This document shows positions 1 to 5,795 of a DNA stretch of 5,848 nt, piece after piece. The stretch comes from an uncultured Pseudoflavonifractor sp. (lineage in GTDB: Bacteria > Bacillota > Clostridia > Oscillospirales > Oscillospiraceae): contig CAJFTA010000087.1 in the NCBI GenBank assembly GCA_904419835.1, forward strand, positions 1 to 5,848, written 5' to 3'. The notes under the pieces were generated by a model. It had not been told where the DNA came from. It searched no databases and worked only from the letters and a program-made list of their open reading frames with translations. A program made the translations under genes and the position numbers. Numbering within the stretch: position 1 is the stretch's first letter; every line of letters begins with the position of its first letter.

Positions 1-43
1 TCAGCGTGTCGAAAAACCTCCCAGAAGAGGAAGCCTCGCAGAG

Positions 44-67
44 TTCCGTCATCCGCAGATGACGGAA
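44..67. repeat. Perfect 10-bp inverted repeat hairpin
   Basis: TTCCGTCATC (44-53) and GATGACGGAA (58-67) pair perfectly with the 4-base loop CGCA. The core TCCGTCAT recurs in direct orientation at 79-86, inside a second small inverted repeat, GAAAAT (74-79) with ATTTTC (85-90). No gene is seen around it. Confidence 0.6.
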
Positions 68-119
68 TCAAATGAAAATCCGTCATTTTCGGGGACATGT
101 GCCTCAAAAATGACACTTC

Positions 120-172
120 TCATGAAATTTTTGCCGACAATTTCATCAGAAATCGAGGTGAAAATTTCATGA
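120..172. repeat. Nested inverted repeats built on CATGAAATTT
   Basis: TCATGAAATTTT (120-131) and AAAATTTCATGA (161-172) are a perfect 12-bp inverted pair. The left copy can alternatively pair with a third related segment: ATGAAATT (122-129) with AATTTCAT (139-146), 8 bp. Two mutually exclusive folds therefore share one arm. The stretch is AT-rich and noncoding. Confidence 0.5.
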
Positions 173-179
173 AGCTCCT

Positions 180-209
180 TCGAAAAAGTGGCGGTAGCCA
201 CTTTTTCGA
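180..209 (-). terminator. Candidate intrinsic (possibly bidirectional) terminator downstream of xdh
   Basis: The arms TCGAAAAAGTGGC (180-192) and GCCACTTTTTCGA (197-209) form a perfect 13-bp stem with a 4-base loop, GGTA. In the xdh transcript the GC core GUGGC/GCCAC is followed directly by five U residues. Because the stem is symmetric, the same holds in the other direction. The U-tract can pair with the opposite A-tract, so termination efficiency is uncertain. It lies about 50 bp after the xdh stop. Confidence 0.5.
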
Positions 210-216
210 CAGCCTG

Positions 217-242
217 AGGCCGACGGAAAATTCCGCCGGCCT
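217..242. repeat. Near-perfect 26-bp palindrome just after xdh
   Basis: AGGCCGACGGAA (217-228) pairs with TTCCGCCGGCCT (231-242) with a single A/C mismatch, leaving only two central bases. In RNA it would fold into a very GC-rich hairpin beginning 19 nt past the xdh stop codon. It may protect the transcript 3' end or work together with the hairpin at 180-209 in termination. It lacks its own U-tract. Confidence 0.6.
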
Positions 243-261
243 TGCCGTCTATAAAACAGGT

Positions 262-2820
262 TTACTTCTTCTTCCTGCTGTACGGCGTATCCGCCAGGGG
301 CAGGCTGGTACGGAACTTGCCGTCGTAGTTGTAGTAGGCCAGCTGCACGGCGGGCGCGGTGGGGATGGAGCAGATCTCCCCGATGCCCTTGGCGCCGCAG
401 GCCAGCTCGGAGTCGTTCTTCTCCACAATGATGGCCTTCACATCGGGGGTCTGGTTGGCCCGGAACAGGCCCAGGGAGGCGTACACCGCCGTGGGACGAC
501 CGTCCTTGAGGGGGAAGTCCTCGGTGAGGGCGTAGCCCAGGCTCATGACCACGCCGCCCTCAATCTGGCCCTCCACGCTCACCGGGTTCACCGCCCGGCC
601 CACGTCGTGGGCGGCAATGACCCGCTTGATTTTGCCCTCGCCGTCCAGCTCCACCAGGTGGGTGGCGTAGCCGTAGGCGATGTGGCTGATGGGGTTGGGC
701 CGGTCGGAGCCCAGCTTGTCGGTGATGCCGGTGTACTCCTGGTGGAAGTCCACCCCCTCCACGGCGGACAGGTCCCGGCCCTCCAGGGCCCACTTCAGCT
801 CGGTGGCCGCCCGGCGGGTGGCCTCGCCGGTGAACAGGGTCTGGCGGGAGGCGGTGGTGTTGCCCGAGTTGGGGGCGATGGAGGTGTCGGGCGCGTCCCA
901 GGTGACCTGGTCGGGCCGCAGGCCGGTGACCTCGCAGACAATCTGGCAGGTGATGGTGCCCACGCCCTGGCCGATGCAGGCGGCGGAGGTGCGGACGTGG
1001 ACCACGCCCTTCTCCACATGGAGGGTCACCCTGCCCGTGTCCGGGATGCCCACGCCCAGGCCCGCGTTCTTCATGGCGCAGGCGATGCCCGCCTTGGGAT
1101 TGGCCTCATAGTAGGGCCGCACCGCGTCCAGGGTCTCCACCAGGGCGGTGCCCTCGTCGGCGATCTGGCCGTTGGGCAGCACCTGGCCGGGGCGGATGGC
1201 GTTGCGGTAGCGGATTTCAAAGGGGCTGATGCCCACCAGCTCGGCCAGCTTGTTCAGGTTGCACTCGGCGGCAAAGCAGCTCTGGGTCACGCCGAAGCCC
1301 CGGAAGGCGCCGCAGGGCGGGTTGTTGGTGTAGAAGGCCTTGCCGTCGATGATGATGTCCTGGTAGTTGTAGGGGCCGGCGGCGTGGGTGCAGGCCCGCT
1401 GGAGCACCGGCCCGCCCAGGGAGGCAAAGGCGCCCGAGTCGGTGCGCAGGATGGCGATCATGGCGGTGAGGTAGCCGTTCTCGTCACAGCCGGTGGTGAC
1501 CTCCATCTCGAAGCCGTGGCGCTTGGGATGGCAGAGCATGGACTCCTTGCGGGTCATGGCCACCTTCACGGGCCGCTGGGTCAGGTAGGCCAGAACAGCG
1601 GCGTGGTGCTGGACGGACATGTCCTCCTTGCCGCCGAAGCCGCCGCCCACCGCCTTGGCCACCACCCGCACCAGCTCCTGGGGCAGGCCGGTGGCGTCGG
1701 CGCACTCCCGGCGGGTCTGGTAGATGCCCTGGTCGCCGGAGTAGACCACCACACCATGGCCCTCGGGGGCGGCAACGGCGGTCTCGGTCTCCAGGAAAGC
1801 ATGCTCAGTGGGGGGCGTGTGGTACTTGGTGGTGACCACATACCTGCTGTTTTTCAGCCTGCCCTCCGCGTCGCCCCGGACCAGATGCTCGTGGGCGAAG
1901 CAGTTGCCGCCCTCCTGAAGCTCGGGAGCATCGGGGGCCATGGCCTCCTCCAGGGTGAGGACAGGCTTGAGCACCTCATAGTCAATCTTCACCAGGGCTC
2001 TGGCCTGGTTCAGGGCCTCGGTGGTCTCGGCGGCGATGAGCACGATGGGGTCGCCGCAGAAGTGGACCTCACCGCCGATGGGCACCAGCACCCACTGGTC
2101 CCGCTTCAGGTGGCCCACCTTCAGCTGACCGGGCAGGTCGGCGGCGGTGACAATCTTCACCACGCCGGGCACCTCCAGGGCCTCGCTGATGTCGATACCT
2201 TTAATAATGGCACGGGGGTAGTCGGAGCGCACCGCGCCGCCGAAGAGCATGCCCTCCATGCGGATGTCGTCGGTGTACTCGGCGGTGCCGATGGCCTTGG
2301 CGGGCGCGTCCACACGGGGCAGATTCTCGCCGATCTTGCCGGTGAAGGTCTCGTGGGGCGCCTGGGTGCCCTCACGGAACATCTTGGCGGCCAGCAGAAC
2401 CGCATCCTCAATCTTCTTGTAGCCGGTGCAGCGGCAGATATTGTTGCGCAGGGCAAACTTGACCTCATCCCGGGTGGGATTGGGGTTGGCGTCGATGAGG
2501 CCCTTGGCGCTCATGACCATGCCGGGGGTGCAGAAGCCGCACTGCACCGCGCCGCAGTGGGTGAAGGCGTAGGCGTACACATCCTTCTCCCGGTCGGTGA
2601 GGCCCTCGCAGGTGATCACCCGCTTGCCCTCCATTTTGGAGGTCTTCTGGACGCAGGCCTTGGTGGCCTTGCCGTCAATGAGAATCATGCAGGTGCCGCA
2701 CGCGCCTTCGGAGCATCCGTTCTTGACCGAGGTGAGCCCCAGTTCCTCCCGCAGGAAGGTGAGCAGGCGCTCGTCCCGCGCTGTGGAAACGGTCTTCCCG
2801 TTGACGATGAAGGTATACAT
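262..2820 (-). CDS. xdh: Selenium-dependent xanthine dehydrogenase-type molybdenum hydroxylase ([2Fe-2S] + Mo domains fused)
   Basis: An 852-residue cytosolic molybdenum hydroxylase. Residues 1-75 form a plant-type [2Fe-2S] domain with C36, C41, C44 and C56. Residues about 76-150 form the helical second [2Fe-2S] domain, with C94 and C97 in QCGFCTPG and C129 and C131 in ICRCTG. From about 165 the aldehyde oxidase/xanthine dehydrogenase hammerhead and molybdopterin-binding domains follow: EHAFLETE (339-346), GGGFGGKED (392-400), AFRGFG with R507, IGQG (616-619) and GAKGIGE (809-815). E815 sits where xanthine dehydrogenases have the catalytic glutamate. No FAD domain is present. Length and architecture fit the Se-dependent xanthine dehydrogenase family (about 850 residues), whose members carry a labile non-selenocysteine selenium ligand; no in-frame TGA is seen. 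The expected reaction is hydroxylation of xanthine or a related purine. The start is placed at 2820 rather than the longer in-frame ATG at 2895, because TAAGGAGG (2830-2837) lies 9 nt upstream and the protein then begins directly with the ferredoxin fold. Substrate is inferred; E. coli XdhD-like activity is the main alternative. Confidence 0.93.
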   Translation of the reverse strand: MYTFIVNGKTVSTARDERLLTFLREELGLTSVKNGCSEGACGTCMILIDGKATKACVQKTSKMEGKRVITCEGLTDREKDVYAYAFTHCGAVQCGFCTPGMVMSAKGLIDANPNPTRDEVKFALRNNICRCTGYKKIEDAVLLAAKMFREGTQAPHETFTGKIGENLPRVDAPAKAIGTAEYTDDIRMEGMLFGGAVRSDYPRAIIKGIDISEALEVPGVVKIVTAADLPGQLKVGHLKRDQWVLVPIGGEVHFCGDPIVLIAAETTEALNQARALVKIDYEVLKPVLTLEEAMAPDAPELQEGGNCFAHEHLVRGDAEGRLKNSRYVVTTKYHTPPTEHAFLETETAVAAPEGHGVVVYSGDQGIYQTRRECADATGLPQELVRVVAKAVGGGFGGKEDMSVQHHAAVLAYLTQRPVKVAMTRKESMLCHPKRHGFEMEVTTGCDENGYLTAMIAILRTDSGAFASLGGPVLQRACTHAAGPYNYQDIIIDGKAFYTNNPPCGAFRGFGVTQSCFAAECNLNKLAELVGISPFEIRYRNAIRPGQVLPNGQIADEGTALVETLDAVRPYYEANPKAGIACAMKNAGLGVGIPDTGRVTLHVEKGVVHVRTSAACIGQGVGTITCQIVCEVTGLRPDQVTWDAPDTSIAPNSGNTTASRQTLFTGEATRRAATELKWALEGRDLSAVEGVDFHQEYTGITDKLGSDRPNPISHIAYGYATHLVELDGEGKIKRVIAAHDVGRAVNPVSVEGQIEGGVVMSLGYALTEDFPLKDGRPTAVYASLGLFRANQTPDVKAIIVEKNDSELACGAKGIGEICSIPTAPAVQLAYYNYDGKFRTSLPLADTPYSRKKK

Positions 2821-2829
2821 GGCAAAAAG

Positions 2830-2837
2830 CCTCCTTA
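2830..2837 (-). promoter_or_regulatory. Ribosome binding site that fixes the xdh start
   Basis: On the minus strand this reads TAAGGAGG, a near-full anti-Shine-Dalgarno match ending 9 nt before the ATG at 2820-2818. It decides against the in-frame ATG 25 codons upstream, whose extra residues are basic and unlike any molybdenum hydroxylase N-terminus. Confidence 0.88.
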
Positions 2838-2882
2838 CTGTAATCGGGTCTTTCCCCCGGGTCCCTCTGCCTCTTTTTCTAT

Positions 2883-2911
2883 AGCTTAACACCAAATCAA
2901 AAAGGTATCAA
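2883..2911 (-). promoter_or_regulatory. Candidate promoter for xdh
   Basis: Read on the minus strand, TTGATA (2911-2906) could be a -35 box. It lies 17 bp from TAAGCT (2888-2883), which has TGT just upstream (2891-2889) as in extended -10 promoters. The -10 match is poor (three of six), so this is only the best candidate in the right place. It would give a leader of roughly 55 nt before the xdh start. TATAGA at 2883-2878 is an alternative -10 but has no suitably spaced -35 box. Confidence 0.35.
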
Positions 2912-2935
2912 CCGAAATACATATGGCAAAATACA
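2905..2935. repeat. Short inverted and direct repeats near the candidate xdh promoter
   Basis: GTAT (2905-2908) and ATAC (2917-2920) form an inverted pair with 8 bp between and overlap the candidate xdh -35 box. AAATACA occurs twice with a 14-bp period (2915-2921 and 2929-2935). The matches are short, so chance is a real possibility in AT-rich DNA. Confidence 0.25.
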
Positions 2936-2939
2936 CAAA

Positions 2940-2975
2940 TATCTAAAAATATTTTTGGAGATACAAAAAATTTTT
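2940..2975. repeat. AT-rich palindromes in the divergent control region
   Basis: AAAAATATTTTT (2945-2956) is a perfect 12-bp palindrome flanked by the inverted arms TATCT (2940-2944) and AGATA (2959-2963), which are off-centre by 2 bp. AAAAATTTTT (2966-2975) is a second perfect palindrome. Both lie upstream of the dpaL -35 box and upstream of the candidate xdh promoter, so they could be a shared operator, an UP element or simply curved A-tract DNA. Confidence 0.4.
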
Positions 2976-2985
2976 AGCAAACCCC

Positions 2986-3013
2986 TTGACTTGTGGCCCG
3001 GTCATGATATGAT
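2986..3013 (+). promoter_or_regulatory. Sigma-A type extended -10 promoter for dpaL-ygeY
   Basis: The -35 box is TTGACT (2986-2991, five of six consensus bases). It is followed after 16 bp by the -10 box TATGAT (3008-3013, five of six), preceded by TGA at 3005-3007, which gives an extended -10 motif. The predicted transcript start is near 3020, leaving a leader of about 55 nt before dpaL. About 50 bp upstream of the -35 box (2938-2980) is rich in A- and T-tracts and could act as an UP element. The start site is inferred. Confidence 0.78.
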
Positions 3014-3020
3014 AGGGCCA
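2994..3020. promoter_or_regulatory. Inverted repeat bracketing the dpaL -10 box (candidate operator)
   Basis: TGGCCC (2994-2999) and GGGCCA (3015-3020) are perfect inverted arms separated by 15 bp. The -10 box lies wholly between them, and the right arm ends at the predicted start of transcription. A dimeric repressor bound here would block RNA polymerase. The repeat is directly visible; the regulatory role is inference and no regulator gene is in the window. Confidence 0.4.
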
Positions 3021-3036
3021 GAAAGGTTTTAATCCC

Positions 3037-3052
3037 TCTGGTTTCATCCAGA
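3037..3052 (+). promoter_or_regulatory. Small hairpin in the dpaL leader
   Basis: TCTGG (3037-3041) can pair with CCAGA (3048-3052) across a 6-nt loop, ending 8 nt before the GGAGG of dpaL. A second CCAGA at 3018-3022 could pair with the same TCTGG instead, but it overlaps the predicted transcript start. A 10-11 bp imperfect direct repeat also occurs here (3025-3035 and 3040-3049). A role is not shown. Confidence 0.25.
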
Positions 3053-3074
3053 TTTTATTCGGAGGAGAGGCAGT

Positions 3075-4310
3075 ATGAAAGACCCCATCCGCTGGACACT
3101 CAACCATATGCCCAAGAGCGAGGACAAGGAACTGGCCATCATGGCCCTGGACAATGTGGCCAAGGCCCGCTCCTTCCACGGCAGCTTCCCCCAGTACTCC
3201 ATCACCCCCCTGGCCAAGCTGGACGGCATGGCCAGGTACCTGGGCCTGGGCGGCGTGTACGTCAAGGACGAGAGCTACCGATTCGGCCTCAACGCCTTTA
3301 AGGTGCTGGGCGGCTCCTTCGCCATGGCGCGCTATATCGCCAAGGAGATGGGCCGGGATGTGTCCGACATGACCTACGACTATCTCACCAGCGAGGCCTT
3401 CCGCAAGGAGTTCGGACAGGCCACCTTCTTCACCGCCACCGACGGCAACCACGGCCGCGGCGTGGCCTGGGCCGCCAACAAGCTGGGCCAGAAGGCTGTG
3501 GTACATATGCCCAAGGGCTCCAGCCAGTCCCGCTTTGACAACATCGCCAAGGAGGGCGCTCAGGTCACCATCGAGGAGGTCAACTACGACGACTGCGTCC
3601 GTATGGCCGCCGCCGAGGCCGAGCAGACCGAGCACGGCGTCATCGTCCAGGATACCGCCTGGGACGGCTACGAGGAGATCCCCTCCTGGATTATGCAGGG
3701 CTACGGCACCATGGCCAGCGAGGCCGCCGAGCAGCTGCGCCAGTGCGAGGTGAACCGCCCCACCCACGTGTTCGTCCAGGCCGGTGTGGGCTCTCTGGCC
3801 GGCGCTGTGGTGGGCTACTTCACCAACCTCTACCCCAACAACCCGCCCAAGTTCGTGGTCATGGAGGCCGCTGCCGCCGACTGCCTGTACAAGGGCGCTG
3901 TGGCCGGCGACGGTTCTCCCCGCATCGTCACCGGTGACCTCCAGACCATTATGGCCGGTCTGGCCTGCGGCGAGCCCAACACCCTGTCCTGGGACATCCT
4001 GCGCAACCACGTCTCCGCCTTTGTCTCCTGCCCCGACTGGGTGTCCGCCAAGGGCATGCGGATGCTGGGCGTGCCCGTCAAGGGCGACCCGGTGGTCATC
4101 TCCGGCGAGTCCGGCGCGGTGGGCATGGGCGTGCTGGACGCCATCATGTCCGACGACACCTACAAGGACCTCCGGGAGGCCCTGGAGCTGGACCGCTTCA
4201 GCCAGGTGCTCATGTTCTCCACCGAGGGCAACACCGACCCGCTGAAGTTCCGCCGCGTGATTTGGGACGGCGAGTACCCCACCACCGACTCTCCCCAGCG
4301 CGCATACTGA
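3075..4310 (+). CDS. dpaL: 2,3-diaminopropionate ammonia-lyase (YgeX/DpaL), PLP-dependent
   Basis: A 411-residue cytosolic fold-type II PLP enzyme of the diaminopropionate ammonia-lyase family (E. coli YgeX is close to 400 residues). The family converts 2,3-diaminopropionate to pyruvate and two ammonia. The PLP lysine is K76 in the segment RFGLNAFKVLGG (69-80). ATDGNHGRGVAW (121-132) contains the Asp (D123) expected to match the catalytic Asp of the E. coli enzyme, together with the cofactor-binding Asn. The glycine-rich phosphate loop is QAGVGSLAGAVVG (235-247), and a second conserved glycine segment is SGESGAVGMG (343-352). The ATG at 3075 has GGAGG at 3061-3065, 9 nt upstream, and nothing suggests a longer start. 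It is the first gene of a pair with ygeY and is divergent from xdh. In urate-degrading anaerobes this gene is required in the same gene set, so its in vivo substrate may be a purine-derived diamino or ureido acid; that is inference. Threonine dehydratase or cysteine synthase relatives are less likely given the TDGNHGRGVAW signature. Confidence 0.94.
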   Translation: MKDPIRWTLNHMPKSEDKELAIMALDNVAKARSFHGSFPQYSITPLAKLDGMARYLGLGGVYVKDESYRFGLNAFKVLGGSFAMARYIAKEMGRDVSDMTYDYLTSEAFRKEFGQATFFTATDGNHGRGVAWAANKLGQKAVVHMPKGSSQSRFDNIAKEGAQVTIEEVNYDDCVRMAAAEAEQTEHGVIVQDTAWDGYEEIPSWIMQGYGTMASEAAEQLRQCEVNRPTHVFVQAGVGSLAGAVVGYFTNLYPNNPPKFVVMEAAAADCLYKGAVAGDGSPRIVTGDLQTIMAGLACGEPNTLSWDILRNHVSAFVSCPDWVSAKGMRMLGVPVKGDPVVISGESGAVGMGVLDAIMSDDTYKDLREALELDRFSQVLMFSTEGNTDPLKFRRVIWDGEYPTTDSPQRAY

Positions 4311-4359
4311 GCAGAGAAACCGTTTGTGATGGAACACACTGAAATGGAGGACGAATACC

Positions 4360-5751
4360 ATGGATTTTGAGCAGATCAAGAAGGTTTCCGAGGGCTACCG
4401 CGCCGACATGACCCGCTTCCTGCGGGAGATGATCTCCTACCCCAGCGAGAGCTGCGAGGAGAAGGAGGTTGTGGCCTGCATCAAGCGCGAGATGGAGAAG
4501 CTGGGCTACGACGAGGTGGAAGTGGACGGCCTGGGCAACGTCATCGGCTGGATGGGCCAGGGCGACAAGATCATCGCCATCGACTCCCACATCGACACCG
4601 TGGGCATCGGCAACATCAACAACTGGACCCACGACCCCTATCAGGGCTACGAGGACGACCAGGTTATCTACGGCCGCGGCGGCTCCGACCAGGAGGGCGG
4701 CATGGCCTCCGCCACCTACGGCGCCAAGATCATGAAGGACCTGGGCCTCATCCCCGAGGGGTACAAAATCATGGTGGTGGGCTCCGTTCAGGAGGAGGAC
4801 TGCGACGGCATGTGCTGGCAGTACATCGTCAACAAGTTCTTCCCCGCCAAGGGCATTAAAAAGGAGCAGGTGGAGTTCGTCATCTCCACCGAGCCCACCG
4901 ACGGCGGCATCTACCGGGGCCACCGGGGCCGCATGGAGATCCGCGTGGACGTGAAGGGCGTCTCCTGCCACGGCTCCGCCCCCGAGCGGGGCGACAACGC
5001 CATCTACAAGATGGCCGACATCCTCCAGGACGTCCGCGCCCTCAACGAGAACGACGACGCCGACGATAAGGAAGTCAAGGGTCTGGTGAAGATGCTCAAC
5101 CCCAAGTACAACCCCGAGCACTACGAGGACGCCCGCTTCCTGGGCCGGGGCACCTGCACCACCAGCCAGATTTTCTACACCTCCCCCAGCCGCTGCGCGG
5201 TGGCCGACTCCTGCTCCATCTCCATCGACCGCCGCATGACCGCCGGCGAGACCTGGGACTCCTGCCTCCAGGAGATCCGGGACCTGCCCAGCGTGAAGAA
5301 GTACGGCGACGACGTGAAGGTGTCCATGTACATGTATGATCGCCCCTCCTGGACCGGCGAGGTATACGAGACCGAGGCCTACTTCCCCACCTGGATCAAC
5401 AAGGAGAACGCCGCCCACGTCCAGGCCCTGGTGGACGCCCACCACGCCCTCTTCGGCGCCGAGCGCATCGGGCCTGAGGGCGCCATGCACCTGCGTCACC
5501 GCCCCCTGATCGACAAGTGGACCTTCTCCACCAACGGCGTGTCCATCCAGGGCCGTTACGGCATCCCCTGCGTGGGCTTCGGCCCCGGCGCCGAGAGCCA
5601 GGCCCACGCCCCCAATGAGATCACCTGGAAGGACGACCTGGTCACCTGCGCCGCCCTGTACGCCGCCGTGCCCGGCCTGTACAAGGAGGAGAACAAGACC
5701 GGCGACGTGTCCCAGTTCCGTGCCGGCAAGACCAATAATGATATTAAGTAA
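4360..5751 (+). CDS. ygeY: YgeY-family selenium metabolism-linked M20 metallohydrolase
   Basis: A 463-residue cytosolic M20/ArgE/DapE-type zinc hydrolase most like YgeY, the family co-occurring with selenium-dependent molybdenum hydroxylases. Metal ligands and catalytic residues are visible: H77 and D79 in DSHIDTV (75-81), D110 in GRGGSDQEGG (105-114), E145 and E146 in VQEED (143-147), E178 in STEPT (176-180), and H416 in QAHAPNE (414-420). The dimerisation or lid domain starts near 186 with GRMEIRVDVKG and contains HGSAPERGDN (204-213). The start has GGAGG at 4346-4350, 9 nt before ATG. It lies 49 bp after dpaL with no clear promoter or terminator between, so co-transcription is likely. It is about 60 residues longer than E. 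coli YgeY. The extra material appears to fall near 228-262 (acidic, then KMLNPKYNPEHYEDARF), near 367-384 (IGPEGAMHLRHRP) and in a polar tail after 442, as judged from memory of the family and not from an alignment. It probably hydrolyses an amide or ureido bond in purine breakdown; the exact substrate cannot be read from the sequence. Confidence 0.92.
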   Translation: MDFEQIKKVSEGYRADMTRFLREMISYPSESCEEKEVVACIKREMEKLGYDEVEVDGLGNVIGWMGQGDKIIAIDSHIDTVGIGNINNWTHDPYQGYEDDQVIYGRGGSDQEGGMASATYGAKIMKDLGLIPEGYKIMVVGSVQEEDCDGMCWQYIVNKFFPAKGIKKEQVEFVISTEPTDGGIYRGHRGRMEIRVDVKGVSCHGSAPERGDNAIYKMADILQDVRALNENDDADDKEVKGLVKMLNPKYNPEHYEDARFLGRGTCTTSQIFYTSPSRCAVADSCSISIDRRMTAGETWDSCLQEIRDLPSVKKYGDDVKVSMYMYDRPSWTGEVYETEAYFPTWINKENAAHVQALVDAHHALFGAERIGPEGAMHLRHRPLIDKWTFSTNGVSIQGRYGIPCVGFGPGAESQAHAPNEITWKDDLVTCAALYAAVPGLYKEENKTGDVSQFRAGKTNNDIK

Positions 5752-5795
5752 GAAGCGCTGAGCGCCCGGGAGCAGGCGGATAAGACGGGAGCGGA

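Larger units (their letters stand above)
1..217. repeat. Possible miniature element with imperfect inverted ends; gene-free stretch
   Basis: The first 16 bases (TCAGCGTGTCGAAAAA) match the reverse complement of 202-217 (TCAGGCTGTCGAAAAA) at 14 of 16 positions. Between them lie only short inverted repeats and no plausible gene. TCGAAAAA also occurs at 180-187. Inverted ends around a noncoding, hairpin-rich interior of about 217 bp are typical of non-autonomous miniature transposable elements or dispersed intergenic repeats. No target-site duplication can be checked because the left end coincides with the window edge, so this is tentative. The rest of the gene-free region, to 261, holds the palindrome at 217-242. 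Confidence 0.35.

Noticed and set aside
1..261. A CRISPR array or tRNA/ncRNA gene in the repeat-rich stretch
   Set aside because: Repeats are inverted and irregular with no constant repeat-spacer period, and no cloverleaf or known RNA motif is visible.
262..2820. Selenocysteine in the selenium-dependent hydroxylase
   Set aside because: There is no in-frame TGA. Selenium in this family is a dissociable ligand of the Mo site and not a translated residue.
2838..2885. A molybdenum-cofactor riboswitch in the xdh leader
   Set aside because: The leader is short and shows only a CGGGTC direct repeat (2845-2850 and 2858-2863) with weak pairing; it cannot hold the long conserved Moco element.
97..2889. 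A 930-codon open frame on the plus strand
   Set aside because: It lies antisense to xdh. The translation is Gly/Ala/Val/His/Leu-rich low-complexity sequence with no recognisable motif, no good ribosome binding site and a start inside the repeat region. It results from the G/C-rich third positions of xdh.
2821..2895. N-terminal extension of xdh by 25 codons to an upstream ATG
   Set aside because: It would run across the strong ribosome binding site, adds Arg/Lys-rich residues unlike the family, and is not preceded by a Shine-Dalgarno sequence.
2943..4379. A 478-codon open frame on the minus strand
   Set aside because: Antisense to dpaL. It runs across the dpaL promoter and has Gly/Val/His-rich low-complexity sequence with no family motif.
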